DNA of 64,000 nt from Cycloclasticus pugetii PS-1 (GTDB lineage: Bacteria > Pseudomonadota > Gammaproteobacteria > Methylococcales > Cycloclasticaceae): contig NZ_ARVU01000001.1 in the NCBI RefSeq assembly GCF_000384415.1, positions 2,108,001-2,172,000 on the forward strand, given 5' to 3'. The position numbers were made by a program, and so were the translations under genes. Below, piece after piece: positions 20,623 to 30,300 of the stretch; the stretch's first letter is position 1; each line of letters begins with the position of its first letter. A model generated the notes under the pieces. That model had not been told where the DNA came from. It searched no databases and saw only the letters and a program-made list of their open reading frames with translations.

Positions 20623-20832
20623 TTTCATTCCTTGTTGTTGATAAATTATGATACCGTCCAAGCTTTAAAGTGTTTTTTGCATAAACGGTATTTGTTGTTA
20701 TTGTAGCACAAATGGCCAAAATCAAGCTTTTTTACTAAAAAAAAAACAACAAAACCGCACTAATTACGGCCTTTTTTGTTTTTCACGCACCTAACCGGTG
20801 CATTAACTAAATTTCATATACCCTATATAGCT

Positions 20833-21081
20833 ATGATTAACCCAACTATAATTGAAAGCATTACCCAGTCGCTGATCGACCACTTACCCAACGACCTTGC
20901 AAGCATTAAAAGTGAAACCGAAAAAAACTTTAGATCAATTTTGCAACAACAGTTTGCTAAGTTAGACTTAGTTACGCGTGAAGAGTTTGATGTACAAAGT
21001 GCTGTGCTTGCGAGAACACGTGAGAAGTTAGATGCGCTTGAACAAACTCTTAATGAATTGACGAAAAACAATAACACCTAA
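20833..21081 (+). CDS. ubiK: UbiK/YqiC accessory factor for ubiquinone biosynthesis
   Basis: A short coiled-coil protein of 82 residues that assists the aerobic Ubi complex. It has an N-terminal amphipathic helix (MINPTIIESITQSLIDHLP) and a long C-terminal coiled coil (VLARTREKLDALEQTLNEL). Size and layout match BMFP/UbiK. The ATG at 20833 is preferred over an upstream in-frame start at 20776. comM follows 42 bp downstream, the order seen in many gammaproteobacteria. Confidence 0.88.
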   Translation: MINPTIIESITQSLIDHLPNDLASIKSETEKNFRSILQQQFAKLDLVTREEFDVQSAVLARTREKLDALEQTLNELTKNNNT

Positions 21082-21123
21082 AGCTTCCTCATTAAATCAT
21101 GCTGTTAAGGAAAGGATTCCACC

Positions 21124-22638
21124 ATGTCACTAGCTACTACTCTAACGCGCAGCTCCACTGGCATTAATGCGCCATTAGTAACCGTTGAAGCGCACCTAGC
21201 AAACGGTTTACCCAGCCTAAATATTGTTGGCTTACCTGAGGCGGCTGTTAAAGAAAGTAAAGATCGCGTACGCAGCGCTATTCTCAATTGTCAATTTGAG
21301 TTTCCTGCTAAGCGCATCACCATTAACTTAGCACCTGCTGATTTACCCAAAGAAGGCGGGCGATTCGATTTACCCATAGCGCTTTGTATTCTTGCAGCCT
21401 CGGGCCAAATACCCAACGACAAACTGCTTGATTATGAGTTTCTTGGCGAATTATCGTTAAGCGGTGAATTAAGAGCCATTAAAGGCGCATTACCCACAGC
21501 TATAGCCTGCCAAACAAGCCATCGAACACTCTGCTTACCCACCCATAATCAACACGAAGCAGCGCTCATCTCAAGTGTTGATATTATTGGCGCTCCTCAT
21601 CTGCTAGCTGTTTGCTCGCACCTTCATGGACAGCAAGAACTACCTCTTTTTAAACCTAAAAATGATGTAACCTCTCCCTCAATAAATAATCTCGACTTTT
21701 CAGACGTTCACGGGCAGCAACACACCAAACGCGCACTAGAAATTGCCGCTGCTGGACGCCACAGCCTATTAATGCTTGGTCCCCCAGGAACCGGCAAGTC
21801 AATGCTTGCAGCTCGATTACCAAGCATCTTACCGCTACTAAGCGAAGAAGAGGCCATTGAGACCGCCTCAATTTACTCTATTAGTCAGCACAACCTTGAT
21901 ACTCACCAGTGGCGGACGCCTCCTTTTAGATCTCCTCACCATAGCGCTTCATCTGTTGCTTTGGTCGGTGGTGGCAGTTCGCCAAAACCCGGCGAAGTAT
22001 CGCTCGCGCATCACGGCGTTTTATTTTTAGACGAACTCCCCGAATTTGACCGTAAAGTCTTAGAGGTATTACGCGAACCTATTGAAAATGGAAAAATATC
22101 CATCTCCCGCGCTAACCACCAAACAGAATTTCCTGCTCGCTTCCAACTTATCGCCGCGATGAATCCATGCCCTTGCGGTTACCTTGGTGATACTTCTCAA
22201 CGATGCCAATGTAACCCTGTTCAAATCAGCCGTTATCGAAACAAAATATCCGGCCCCTTGCTCGACAGAATTGATATGCATATTGAGGTACCCCGTATTT
22301 CCAGTGAAATGCTACGTAAAGGCACTAACGGAGGTGAGCAAAGTAGTGCACAAATTGCTTTACGGGTGCATCACTCGCAAATAAAAGCACTAAAACGACA
22401 AGGTCAACTCAACGAATTATTATCCACTGCACAAATCAAACAACATTGCCAAATAAGCGATGAAGATCATCAGCTACTAGAGCAAGCAATTGAAAAACTG
22501 GGTTTATCGCACCGTGCCTATCATCGCATTTTACGTGTCTCGCGAACCATCGCCGATATGGACCATCAAACTAATATTCAACGCCACCACTTAACTGAAG
22601 CCTTAAGCTATCGCCGCATGGATAAACGCGTCACATAA
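21124..22638 (+). CDS. comM: ComM/YifB Mg-chelatase-like AAA+ ATPase
   Basis: Hexameric helicase-like ATPase that promotes branch migration during natural transformation in Vibrio and Haemophilus. It is 504 residues with an N-terminal ChlI-like domain (LPSLNIVGLPEAAVKESKDRVR), Walker A GPPGTGKSMLA near residue 220, Walker B GVLFLDELPEF, an Mg-chelatase core with zinc-type cysteines in NPCPCGYLGD and CQC, and a C-terminal lid region. AAGGAAAGGA lies before the ATG. Its presence hints at DNA uptake ability; no competence machinery is in the window. Confidence 0.93.
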   Translation: MSLATTLTRSSTGINAPLVTVEAHLANGLPSLNIVGLPEAAVKESKDRVRSAILNCQFEFPAKRITINLAPADLPKEGGRFDLPIALCILAASGQIPNDKLLDYEFLGELSLSGELRAIKGALPTAIACQTSHRTLCLPTHNQHEAALISSVDIIGAPHLLAVCSHLHGQQELPLFKPKNDVTSPSINNLDFSDVHGQQHTKRALEIAAAGRHSLLMLGPPGTGKSMLAARLPSILPLLSEEEAIETASIYSISQHNLDTHQWRTPPFRSPHHSASSVALVGGGSSPKPGEVSLAHHGVLFLDELPEFDRKVLEVLREPIENGKISISRANHQTEFPARFQLIAAMNPCPCGYLGDTSQRCQCNPVQISRYRNKISGPLLDRIDMHIEVPRISSEMLRKGTNGGEQSSAQIALRVHHSQIKALKRQGQLNELLSTAQIKQHCQISDEDHQLLEQAIEKLGLSHRAYHRILRVSRTIADMDHQTNIQRHHLTEALSYRRMDKRVT

Positions 22639-22700
22639 AGCGCTGAAAATATCATAAAGAACGAGTAAAATTTGCTCCCAAACTCATCTTTTAAGTCGCC

Positions 22701-24704
22701 GTGCCCAAACTAAACCCAGAACAACACAAAGCTGTTATCACAACGGACACCCCCTTACTTGTTATTGCAGGTGCTGGCAGCGGAAAAACCCGCGTCATTA
22801 CCGAAAAAATATCACACCTTATTAGTAACGGTGTTGAAGCCAAACATATTACCGCCGTTACCTTTACCAATAAGGCTGCAAGAGAAATGCGTTCACGTGT
22901 TGACAAACTCTGTTCGTCAAAAAAAACAAAAGGCATTCGCATATCAACATTTCACTCCCTAGGTCTTGATATTATTCGCAAGGAGTATCAAACACTTGGC
23001 TTTAAAAAGAACATTAGCATTTTAGATGAACAGGATAAATTTAAGGTCCTACAAGATATTTTAGATAATAGCCAACATCAGTTAGATAAAGCTCAAATAT
23101 CCCCCCTTTCGTGGCAAATATCCGACTGGAAAAACCAAGCGGTCTTGCCCGCACAAGCCATGTCTTTAGCTGAAGACGCTCAACAGCAGTTTGCTGCTGC
23201 ATTATATGAACAATATCAGCAATATAACCGCGTATGCAATGCGGTCGATTTTGATGATTTAATCTTAACGCCGTTAGTCCTTTTTAACGAACACCCGTCA
23301 GTATTAGAAAAGTGGCAAAACAGTACTCGTTACCTTTTACTCGATGAGTATCAAGATACAAACACCACGCAATATGAGTTTTTTAAGCATTTAGTTGGCG
23401 CCATAGGACAATTCACCGTCGTTGGTGACGACGATCAATCCATTTACGCGTGGCGAGGGGCTAACCCAGAAAACCTCTTCACACTAAAAAAGGATTTCCC
23501 TAGATTAGAGATCATTAAACTCGAACAAAACTATCGCTCTAATCAACGTATTTTAAAAGCAGCTAACCAACTCATTAGCAACAACCCGCATTTATATGAA
23601 AAGAACCTTTGGAGCGACATCAAAAGTGATGAGAAAATTAACGTCATCAGATGTAAAGATGAGTTTTCGGAGTCACAACAAATCGCGGCCGAAATTTCTC
23701 GTATAAAATTTAAACACCGGGCCAGCAATGCTGACTTTGCTATCCTCTACCGAAGCAACCACCAAGCAAGACTGTTAGAAAAAAGCCTACGGGAACTATC
23801 GTTACCGTATGCCATCAGCGGCGGCACTTCATTTTTTTCCCATGCTGAGATAAAAGACACCCTGTGTTATATCAAACTGCTTATTAACCCAGATGACAAC
23901 AGTGCTTTTCTCCGAGTTATTAATACACCCCGCCGTGAAATTGGCACCAGCACTGTCGAAAAACTCGCCCTTTATGCCAATAGTCGCCACATTAGTTTAT
24001 TTGATGCTTGTTTTGAAATAGGGCTTGAACAACAGTTAAATGAACGAACCTATTACAAACTGCGCTCTTTCTGCGACTGGATTGTTAGCTTATCTGATAG
24101 AACACAACAAGAAGACCCGATTGCCATCCTTCATGAGATGCTTCAACACATTGAGTATTACGATTGGATTAAAACTCACGCCAATAGCGACAAACAGGCA
24201 GAAAGAAAAATAAACAATGTATTAGAGCTAATAAAATGGATTGAAAACAGCGCTAAAAAATCACAAGAAGAGCGCAGCTTGGGCGATATTGTGTCACGCA
24301 TGATGTTGCTCGACAGCTTAGAGCGCAACGAGGAAGAAGAAAAAACTGACCAAATAAAACTCATGACCTTACACGCCGCAAAAGGACTTGAGTTCCCTTA
24401 CGTCTATTTAATTGGCATGGAAGAAGGCATCCTGCCTCATCAAAACAGCATTGATACTGATCAAATTGAAGAAGAACGACGACTGGCTTACGTTGGCATT
24501 ACAAGAGCCCAACAACAGCTCACCTTTAGTTATTGCGCGCAACGAAAGAAATACGGTGATGTTTCATCAACAGAACCCAGCCGTTTCTTAACCGAACTGC
24601 CCGTCGACGATTTAGATTGGGCCGCCGTCCAAAAGAAAAACCCAGAAGAACAAAAGAAAAAAGGCCAGGAAAGCCTGGCCCTTATGAAAAGTTTATTAAA
24701 TTAA
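22701..24704 (+). CDS. rep: ATP-dependent DNA helicase Rep
   Basis: UvrD-family superfamily 1A 3'-5' helicase that restarts blocked replication forks, 667 residues. The start is a GTG, giving MPKLNPEQHKAV. Motif I is GAGSGKT, motif Ia is VTFTNKAAREM, motif II is LLDEYQDTN, motif III is GDDDQSIYAWRGA, motif IV is QNYRSNQ, motif V is MTLHAAKGLEFPYV and motif VI is YVGITRA. Length and motifs favour Rep over UvrD or PcrA. Its 3' end contains a hairpin that works as a terminator for the convergent cytochrome gene. Confidence 0.95.
   Translation: MPKLNPEQHKAVITTDTPLLVIAGAGSGKTRVITEKISHLISNGVEAKHITAVTFTNKAAREMRSRVDKLCSSKKTKGIRISTFHSLGLDIIRKEYQTLGFKKNISILDEQDKFKVLQDILDNSQHQLDKAQISPLSWQISDWKNQAVLPAQAMSLAEDAQQQFAAALYEQYQQYNRVCNAVDFDDLILTPLVLFNEHPSVLEKWQNSTRYLLLDEYQDTNTTQYEFFKHLVGAIGQFTVVGDDDQSIYAWRGANPENLFTLKKDFPRLEIIKLEQNYRSNQRILKAANQLISNNPHLYEKNLWSDIKSDEKINVIRCKDEFSESQQIAAEISRIKFKHRASNADFAILYRSNHQARLLEKSLRELSLPYAISGGTSFFSHAEIKDTLCYIKLLINPDDNSAFLRVINTPRREIGTSTVEKLALYANSRHISLFDACFEIGLEQQLNERTYYKLRSFCDWIVSLSDRTQQEDPIAILHEMLQHIEYYDWIKTHANSDKQAERKINNVLELIKWIENSAKKSQEERSLGDIVSRMMLLDSLERNEEEEKTDQIKLMTLHAAKGLEFPYVYLIGMEEGILPHQNSIDTDQIEEERRLAYVGITRAQQQLTFSYCAQRKKYGDVSSTEPSRFLTELPVDDLDWAAVQKKNPEEQKKKGQESLALMKSLLN
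24652..24680 (-). terminator. Terminator for the cytochrome gene, inside the rep coding end
   Basis: On the minus strand a perfect 7-bp stem (GGCCAGG/CCTGGCC, loop CTTT) is followed by TTTTTTCTTTT. It lies 26 bp beyond the cytochrome stop codon and within the last codons of rep, which it encodes as Gly-Gln-Glu-Ser-Leu-Ala. Confidence 0.85.
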
Positions 24705-24705
24705 A

Positions 24706-25185
24706 TTACTGACTTCTCTCAACCATATAATCAATAGCGGCGGTCACATCTGCATCAGATAATTGAGCAGAACCACCTCGTGCAGGCATGCCTTTAAAAC
24801 CTTTGGTCGCGTGCTCAAAGAGCACTGATTCACCTTGTGCAATACGAGGTGCCCAAGCTGCCACATCACCTGTTTTAGGTGCGCCCGCAACTCCTGTTGA
24901 ATGGCAAGCCATACACGCCGTATTATAAACTTGCTCTGCGGACATAGGTTCCGTTGCAACCACCACTGGCGGCTCAACAATTGGACTAGCTTTTTTAGCC
25001 TCGGCTAACGTCGTTGCTAACTCACCTAAAGGTTTAATTCTATCTAAAACCTTTTTTTCTGCTGCTGCAGACATCGGTTTCTCGTCAACCAGGCCAATCG
25101 CTACAAAAGAAATTACAATAGCAATAATAACTAACACACCTATCGTGACACCTAGGTCACTTAAAATTTTCTTATCTTCACTCAC
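24706..25185 (-). CDS. Membrane-anchored cytochrome c5-like protein
   Basis: A 159-residue mono-haem c-type cytochrome. An N-terminal uncleaved helix (residues 11-31) anchors it, followed by an Ala/Pro/Val-rich linker. The haem motif is CMACH near residue 91, and the probable distal Met is in GMPARGG. The C-terminal DVTAAIDYMVERS helix is typical of cytochrome c5. In Pseudomonas, rep is also near the cytochrome c5 gene. It probably carries electrons from the bc1 complex to oxidases or other periplasmic acceptors. Convergent with rep, leaving one base between the stop codons. Confidence 0.85.
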   Translation of the reverse strand: MSEDKKILSDLGVTIGVLVIIAIVISFVAIGLVDEKPMSAAAEKKVLDRIKPLGELATTLAEAKKASPIVEPPVVVATEPMSAEQVYNTACMACHSTGVAGAPKTGDVAAWAPRIAQGESVLFEHATKGFKGMPARGGSAQLSDADVTAAIDYMVERSQ

Positions 25186-25283
25186 GTACTAACTCCAATT
25201 TAGTGATATTTTTTCAGGATTATAAACCCTAAGCCTATAAACCCGAAGTAAAAACAGTTCAATATTTCATCAACATATCACGT

Positions 25284-25289
25284 TATAAT
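25284..25289 (+). promoter_or_regulatory. Likely -10 box of the tRNA-Arg gene
   Basis: A perfect TATAAT stands 18 bp before the tRNA. No convincing -35 hexamer is found at the usual distance. Confidence 0.5.
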
Positions 25290-25307
25290 ACCGCAACAAT
25301 ATACAAA

Positions 25308-25384
25308 GCGCTCGTAGCTCAGCTGGATAGAGTGTCGCCCTCCGAAGGCGAAGGTCGTGGGTTCGACTCCCGCCGAGCGCGCCA
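25308..25384 (+). tRNA. tRNA-Arg (anticodon CCG)
   Basis: It folds as a standard cloverleaf: acceptor GCGCTCG/CGAGCGC, anticodon stem TCGCC/GGCGA with the loop CTCCGAA (anticodon CCG, reading CGG), T-stem GTGGG/CCCGC with TTCGACT, discriminator G and encoded CCA. Mobile DNA begins immediately downstream. Confidence 0.97.
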
Positions 25385-25403
25385 ATTTAGCAAACAATAT
25401 ATC

Positions 25404-25562
25404 CTTAGATAAAAAAGAAAATAGTCACCCCCCCTATTTAAGACTGCGTATCCATGTAAAAACTATCTCCCAAGTATGATGCAATGAACAATTGGTACGC
25501 TTATCTAACCAACAAAAATTAGACGCAAATATCTCAATTGACTAATATCAAGCTGGCTAACC
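25404..25562 (+). repeat. Left copy of ~155-bp direct repeat flanking the IS
   Basis: This copy matches 26898-27058 over its length with scattered substitutions and small indels. The last ~30 bp, ending TAATATCAAGCTGGCT, are identical in both. No open frame is shared. It may be the non-coding end of an older mobile element or a duplicated segment. Confidence 0.85.
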
Positions 25563-25641
25563 GGTTGATACCCTTTATTTAGAACAGGCAAAAAAATAGG
25601 CAGGTCACATTGAGGTTCCCCTAAAATAACGGAGGGATTAA

Positions 25642-26505
25642 TTAAAGGGCATTAGCCCGTTCATATTCATCTGGACTAACATAGCCTAGATACGAATGCC
25701 TTCGTTGTCGATTGTAAAATACTTCGATATATTCAAATAAGCTTTGTTTAGCTTGTTCTCTAGTCCGGTAATCTTCGTCGTCGACCAATTCAGTTTTAAG
25801 TGTACCAAAAAAGCTCTCCGCGACAGCATTATCATAACATTCACCTTTTCGGCTCATGCTCGCTAGCATGTTGTTTTTCCTCAGTAACCGCTGGTAATCA
25901 CCTGATGCATAGGTGCTTCCTTGATCAGAATGTACGACAACAGATTGTTCACTACAGTCGCGACGAACTGCAGCCATTTGCAAGGCATCAACAACTAACT
26001 TTGTGTTGTTACGATCACTCATGCCCCAGCCAATAACTTGACGTGAATATAAGTCGAGTATCATTGCGAGGTATAACCAGCCCTGACGTGTTCGGATAAA
26101 CGTTGTATCCGACACCCACTTTTGATTTGGTTTCACGGTAAAAAAGTTTCTTTTCAATCGATCAGATGCAGGCGATAACGTATTCTTAGAATTTGTCGTG
26201 ACAATATATCGTTTTGTCATTTTAGATTGTATGCCTGCTGACTTCATCAGCCTTGCAACGCGGTTAACGCTAACGTGTTCACCTGCCGCTAAGAGATCTT
26301 GATGAACCCGAGGTGAGCCATAGGTTTGTCGGCTTGATTGGTGGAAGCAACGTATCTTGGTTAAAAGTCGCTGGTTTGTGCGCTGAGTCTTGCTGACGGG
26401 CCTATCTAACCAATCATAATAACCACTAGTCGATACGTTGAGAGTCGAACATAAACGGTTTAACGGATGTTTATGTTGCTGAGACTGAATGAATGCGTAC
26501 CTCAC
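25642..26505 (-). CDS. IS3-family transposase OrfB (DDE integrase core)
   Basis: A 287-residue catalytic frame. It has an N-terminal HTH_21-like region (LNVSTSGYYDWLDRP), then an rve integrase core with DDE residues in VSDTTFI, VHSDQGSTY and NAVAESFFGTLK. The frame opens at a GTG that overlaps the orfA stop, and it is in the -1 frame relative to OrfA. The active transposase is presumably the OrfAB fusion made by frameshifting. Confidence 0.93.
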   Translation of the reverse strand: MRYAFIQSQQHKHPLNRLCSTLNVSTSGYYDWLDRPVSKTQRTNQRLLTKIRCFHQSSRQTYGSPRVHQDLLAAGEHVSVNRVARLMKSAGIQSKMTKRYIVTTNSKNTLSPASDRLKRNFFTVKPNQKWVSDTTFIRTRQGWLYLAMILDLYSRQVIGWGMSDRNNTKLVVDALQMAAVRRDCSEQSVVVHSDQGSTYASGDYQRLLRKNNMLASMSRKGECYDNAVAESFFGTLKTELVDDEDYRTREQAKQSLFEYIEVFYNRQRRHSYLGYVSPDEYERANAL

Positions 26506-26813
26506 TTGAGTTCCCTGGCAAAGTACGCTGCGGCCTTTTTTAAAATCTCAACTTCCTCCTTCAGTCGCTCGTTCTCCTGTCGAAGGGTGACTAACTCGCT
26601 TTGATTTTCTTTTCGAGGACGCCCAAGATTATTAGAAAAGGCTTTGTCACCTTTATCCTCTAACTGGGCTTTCCATTTATACAGCTGATTACGTCTAACA
26701 CCTAACTGAGCGGCTAGCTCTGAAGAAGGGATATCTGATGCATTCATGAGTCGAACAGCTTCGACTTTGAACTCTTTCGTGTATGTTTTGTATGGCTTTC
26801 TTTTACTATTCAT
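26502..26813 (-). CDS. IS3-family transposase OrfA (HTH protein)
   Basis: A 103-residue DNA-binding frame with a helix-turn-helix (SSELAAQLGVRRNQLYKWK) followed by a leucine-zipper coiled coil (LVTLRQENERLKEEVEILKK). I use the ATG at 26813, which has AGGAG 7 bases upstream; an ATG 7 codons earlier lacks a site. Near its end the codons TTA AAA AAG place the slippery heptamer A AAA AAG in the correct phase. Confidence 0.92.
   Translation of the reverse strand: MNSKRKPYKTYTKEFKVEAVRLMNASDIPSSELAAQLGVRRNQLYKWKAQLEDKGDKAFSNNLGRPRKENQSELVTLRQENERLKEEVEILKKAAAYFARELK
26535..26541 (-). promoter_or_regulatory. Programmed -1 frameshift site of the IS
   Basis: The minus strand reads A AAA AAG in the OrfA phase. 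From there the -1 frame is open (GRSVLCQGTQ) straight into OrfB, giving a fused OrfAB of the usual IS3 type. Confidence 0.8.
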
Positions 26814-26897
26814 TTGGATACTCCTAAGCAACATTGTCGCTTATTAAATGTATCCGTTAAACTAGGGGAGCCTCAATCTGACCCCTTGATTTCTTTT

Positions 26898-27058
26898 CTT
26901 AGTGAAAAAGAAAATATTCATTCCCCGTTTAAGGCTGCATATCTACGTAAAAACGAAACTATCACCCAAGTATGACGCAATGAACAATTGATAGACTTAC
27001 CTAGCCAACAAAAAATTAAGCAAAAATATCTCAATTGACTAATATCAAGCTGGCTGAC
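26898..27058 (+). repeat. Right copy of ~155-bp direct repeat flanking the IS
   Basis: Partner of 25404-25562, in the same orientation. It has 4 extra bases after GTAAAAAC and several substitutions. It is preceded by CTGACCCCTTGATTT and followed by CTGACCCCATGATTT, two near-identical short motifs that bracket the copy. Confidence 0.85.
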
Positions 27059-27259
27059 CCCATGATTTTTTCTATGCCCGCTTTAGTCGCCGTTAGGCAT
27101 AACCCTCTTATGAGGGGTTTTTACGAGCGGCTACAAGCCAAGGGAAAACCTAAAAAAGTAGCTATAGTAGCCGTGATGCGAAAATTACTGGTACTCGCTT
27201 ATGGGGTGCTAAAGTCAGGTAAACCGTTTGATATTAATTATCAACAACAGGCCATTTAA
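27059..27259 (+). pseudogene. IS110/IS116-family transposase, C-terminal remnant
   Basis: The frame reads MPALVAVRHNPLMRGFYERL, then GKPKKVAIVAVMRKLL and ends NYQQQAI, the conserved C-terminal end of IS110/IS116 transposases. The upstream two thirds of the gene, including the DEDD catalytic domain, are absent. The residues before it derive from the direct repeat. It is a 67-residue relic of an older element. Confidence 0.85.
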
Positions 27260-27305
27260 GCTTGTTTTTTAAGACAGTATCTGACCCCTTGATTTTTAGC
27301 AAACA

Positions 27306-27335
27306 TAAAAAGCCCCGACACAATATGCCGAGGCT
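27306..27335 (-). terminator. Terminator of the adhesin gene
   Basis: On the minus strand an imperfect stem (AGCCTCGG...TCGGGGCT) is followed by TTTTTATG. It lies 60 bp beyond the adhesin stop codon, so it fits the end of that transcript. Confidence 0.65.
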
Positions 27336-27394
27336 GAATTATTTAACTGTCAGTTAAAATCATTTGAGTCTGACCTCATTGATTAAACTAGTCA

Positions 27395-30300
27395 TTAACT
27401 ATCAATATTGATGTGTCCCAAAGAAATCATTTGATCAACAATGTCTGCTTGGGTCGCACCGGTTATACCCAAGTCTACAAAGGTAGTATTTTCTAATGTA
27501 ATAACTTGTGAATCACCTGCTCCACCCTCCGTGCTTACATTAATCACCACAGCACCACCACTTTCGTTAACGCTTAGGTAATCAGTCAATGTTCCAGATT
27601 CTTCTCCGATTAACAAATCAGACAAGTCTAGGACATCAGTTTCGCCAGCGTCATTAAAGTCCGTAATAATATCTGCTGGCGATCCAGCTGCATCACCAGC
27701 GTTCCAGACAAATGTATCAGACTCAGTGCCGCCAGACATTGTGTCACTACCTAAACCACCTACGAGTATGTCATTAAGGTCAGCACCATTTAGACTGTCA
27801 TTACCCGCGTAACCAATCAAGGTAGCAGCCTGCCCTGGAGTAGCATCGAGAGAGTCAACCCCGTCATCATTACCCGGCGTTCCCTCAATAATAACGTGGT
27901 CATCTGGGCTAATACTTAGAACAATGGCATCTTCAACAATAACAGTATCGCCATCTCCATCCTCAACTTCCAAGTCTAAATCTATTCTGAGTAGCTCGCC
28001 AGGAACAGGAATTGCCGCACCAAATCCAGATAAAAGGAATGGAGTACCAGCAACATACTGATACTCAACAGTGGTTAGACCATCCTCTGTAAACACCTGA
28101 ACTTGATCACCGTCCCCAATTCCTTCTACTAAAACGCTACCATCAACGTTCCAAGTAACAGAATAACCAGATTTTGTGTCATTACCATCAGCAATTATAA
28201 AATTAACTCCGCCGACCACAACTGTAGTTATGACATCTAGGGTACCGTCACTCACCATATCATCGTCATCGTCATCGTCATAGGCTCTAATAGCTACATC
28301 TGTAGTACCATTATTAAGAAGAAAACCTGCAGTTGCACCGTTCACAGTCACATTATCACCAAGGGTATGATCAGCTGGTTCAACGTAAGCAAGATTCGAC
28401 AAAGGCACACCTGATACCGTATCAACATAACTGACACGAATTGTTTCATTAGTACCAATAGACAGACCATTACCGCCACCTTTTATACCAATACCGTTAT
28501 CGCTCGTATTGATCGATGTGCCATCTCCTGATGGTGTAACTAGCGCGGTTGGATTCACGCCTGTTGTGTCAGTATAAAAGGTGTAATTAGTATTACCACC
28601 AGTGATATCAAAGATACTGTCACTCGTATCAAAAGTTGCTGTTGCACCATCAATTTGTTGGAACATAGTGACAGAATAGCTATCTGTCATCGTAGCTAAG
28701 TCACTATCTAAATTTAAGTCAACAGTAAAAACTTTGTTACCTACATTATCAGGGTGAATTGCATCAGCATACGTCCCAGCTACTAATGTAGAACCTATAA
28801 CAATAGTCCCATTTGTGTAGAGGTAAATAATTGAACCGCCTGCTGTTTGGCCACTATCAGTACCACTCACCGCTATATTTGCAAAAGTAACCGTACCTGG
28901 TTGATCGGCACCATAATTATCATCAACATTATTATCAAAGTCTAACGGTATAAGTAGAGCTGAAGCAGAACCAGAGTTAGTCACATAAGCAACCTCAGGA
29001 GCGATTACTGTAGGACCATCATCTTCAAAGGTAATCTGATCACCAATCGCAACGCTATCTGTCGCTACGTCTAAGTCACCATCGGTCACGGTAACGACCG
29101 CTGATAATTCACCCGCTAAATCGACTGCCTCATCATACTCATTAGGACTTTCTGGGTGAACCATCGCCACATTTTGTGTAACGGTTAATACTCCATCACT
29201 GTCGATAGACACTGTAAAAGCTGTTTGTAAAACATCATCTCCATCGGTGTATTGACCAATCACTTCACTGTCACTTGAACCTTCAACTAAGGTAATCGGA
29301 TAACCACCATCGGTGACCTTTAAGCCAGTTGCTGCACTAGTAATGCTTAAGGTCACCACTGTCGTGCCACCATCGGCACCTGCCGCTGCGGCAACAACAT
29401 AGCTAAAGACAGAAGTTGAACCTGTGACTGCTACACTAAGTTGACTCGTTTCATCTGTCACTACAGCACCTTCAGATGAAACTTCAATATCTACTACTGG
29501 AATATCATCCACAATTTCGACCGAAATTGAGCTATTTGCTGAATCACCGTCTGTATCTGTTAATACAACAGGGAATGTTTCAAAAACACTATCTTCTTGA
29601 TTTGCTGTTGGATGGTCTTCATTGCTTTCCAATGTGTATTGATAGGTCACTTCACCAGTAATAGCGTTATATCCAGTTACAGTAAATGTATTTCCTAGCC
29701 CTGTTATAAAACTTGGGCTTGCTACTAATACACCACCACTGATTATTAAATGACCATCAATTGTTACTGAACCTACACCATCTGGTGCATCAATTATGAA
29801 GTTCCCTGTTGCTGTAGCACTTTCAGTACTATCTGTTTCTCCTGGACGTGACGCGTCAACTACAGCGCCTTTAAGACCATCTTCATCCACAACAAGATTA
29901 TCTACACCTCGTATTTCTACACCACTGTCACCACCAAAAATAGTGATGGTTAGTGTTGTTGTTTGTGGCTGATTGTAAGTGTCCGTTACGGTGTATGTGA
30001 ATTGATCTGTTTCTTCTTGGCCAAACGTGAGCTCTGATGTTGCTGGGCCAGCTACATATTCATAGCTACCATCCGATTGTAAAGTTAACGTGCCCCATTT
30101 ACCTGCCAATGGGTCACCAATCGAACCAACTGTGTCATCTCCACCGCTCAGCGCACCATCTTCACCGTGAGCAATCACTCCAGTAACAACCAATGCATCA
30201 CCATCTTCATCAGTATCGGCCATATCTTCAAAGAAGACTTCATCACCATCATCGCCTGGAGTTGGATCAAAAGTGTGGTCAATATTATTTAAGACATTAC

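Larger units (their letters stand above)
25611..26875 (-). mobile_element. IS3-family insertion sequence, 1265 bp, apparently intact
   Basis: It has two partly overlapping transposase frames in IS3 order on the minus strand. The terminal inverted repeats start TGAGG at both ends and match as TGAGG(C/T)TCCCCTA with a further TAACGGA block about 6 bp inside. The frames are uninterrupted and the DDE residues are present, so it could still be active. No 3-4 bp target duplication is evident (cat on the left, atc on the right). The similarity of the two sides extends a few bases outward (GGTCA-x-AT), so the true ends may be slightly longer. Confidence 0.9.

Noticed and set aside
20738-20785. A/T-flanked hairpin between the TorF-like gene and ubiK
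   Set aside because: The CCG/CGG stem is very short, and both neighbouring genes read away from it, so no terminator is expected here.
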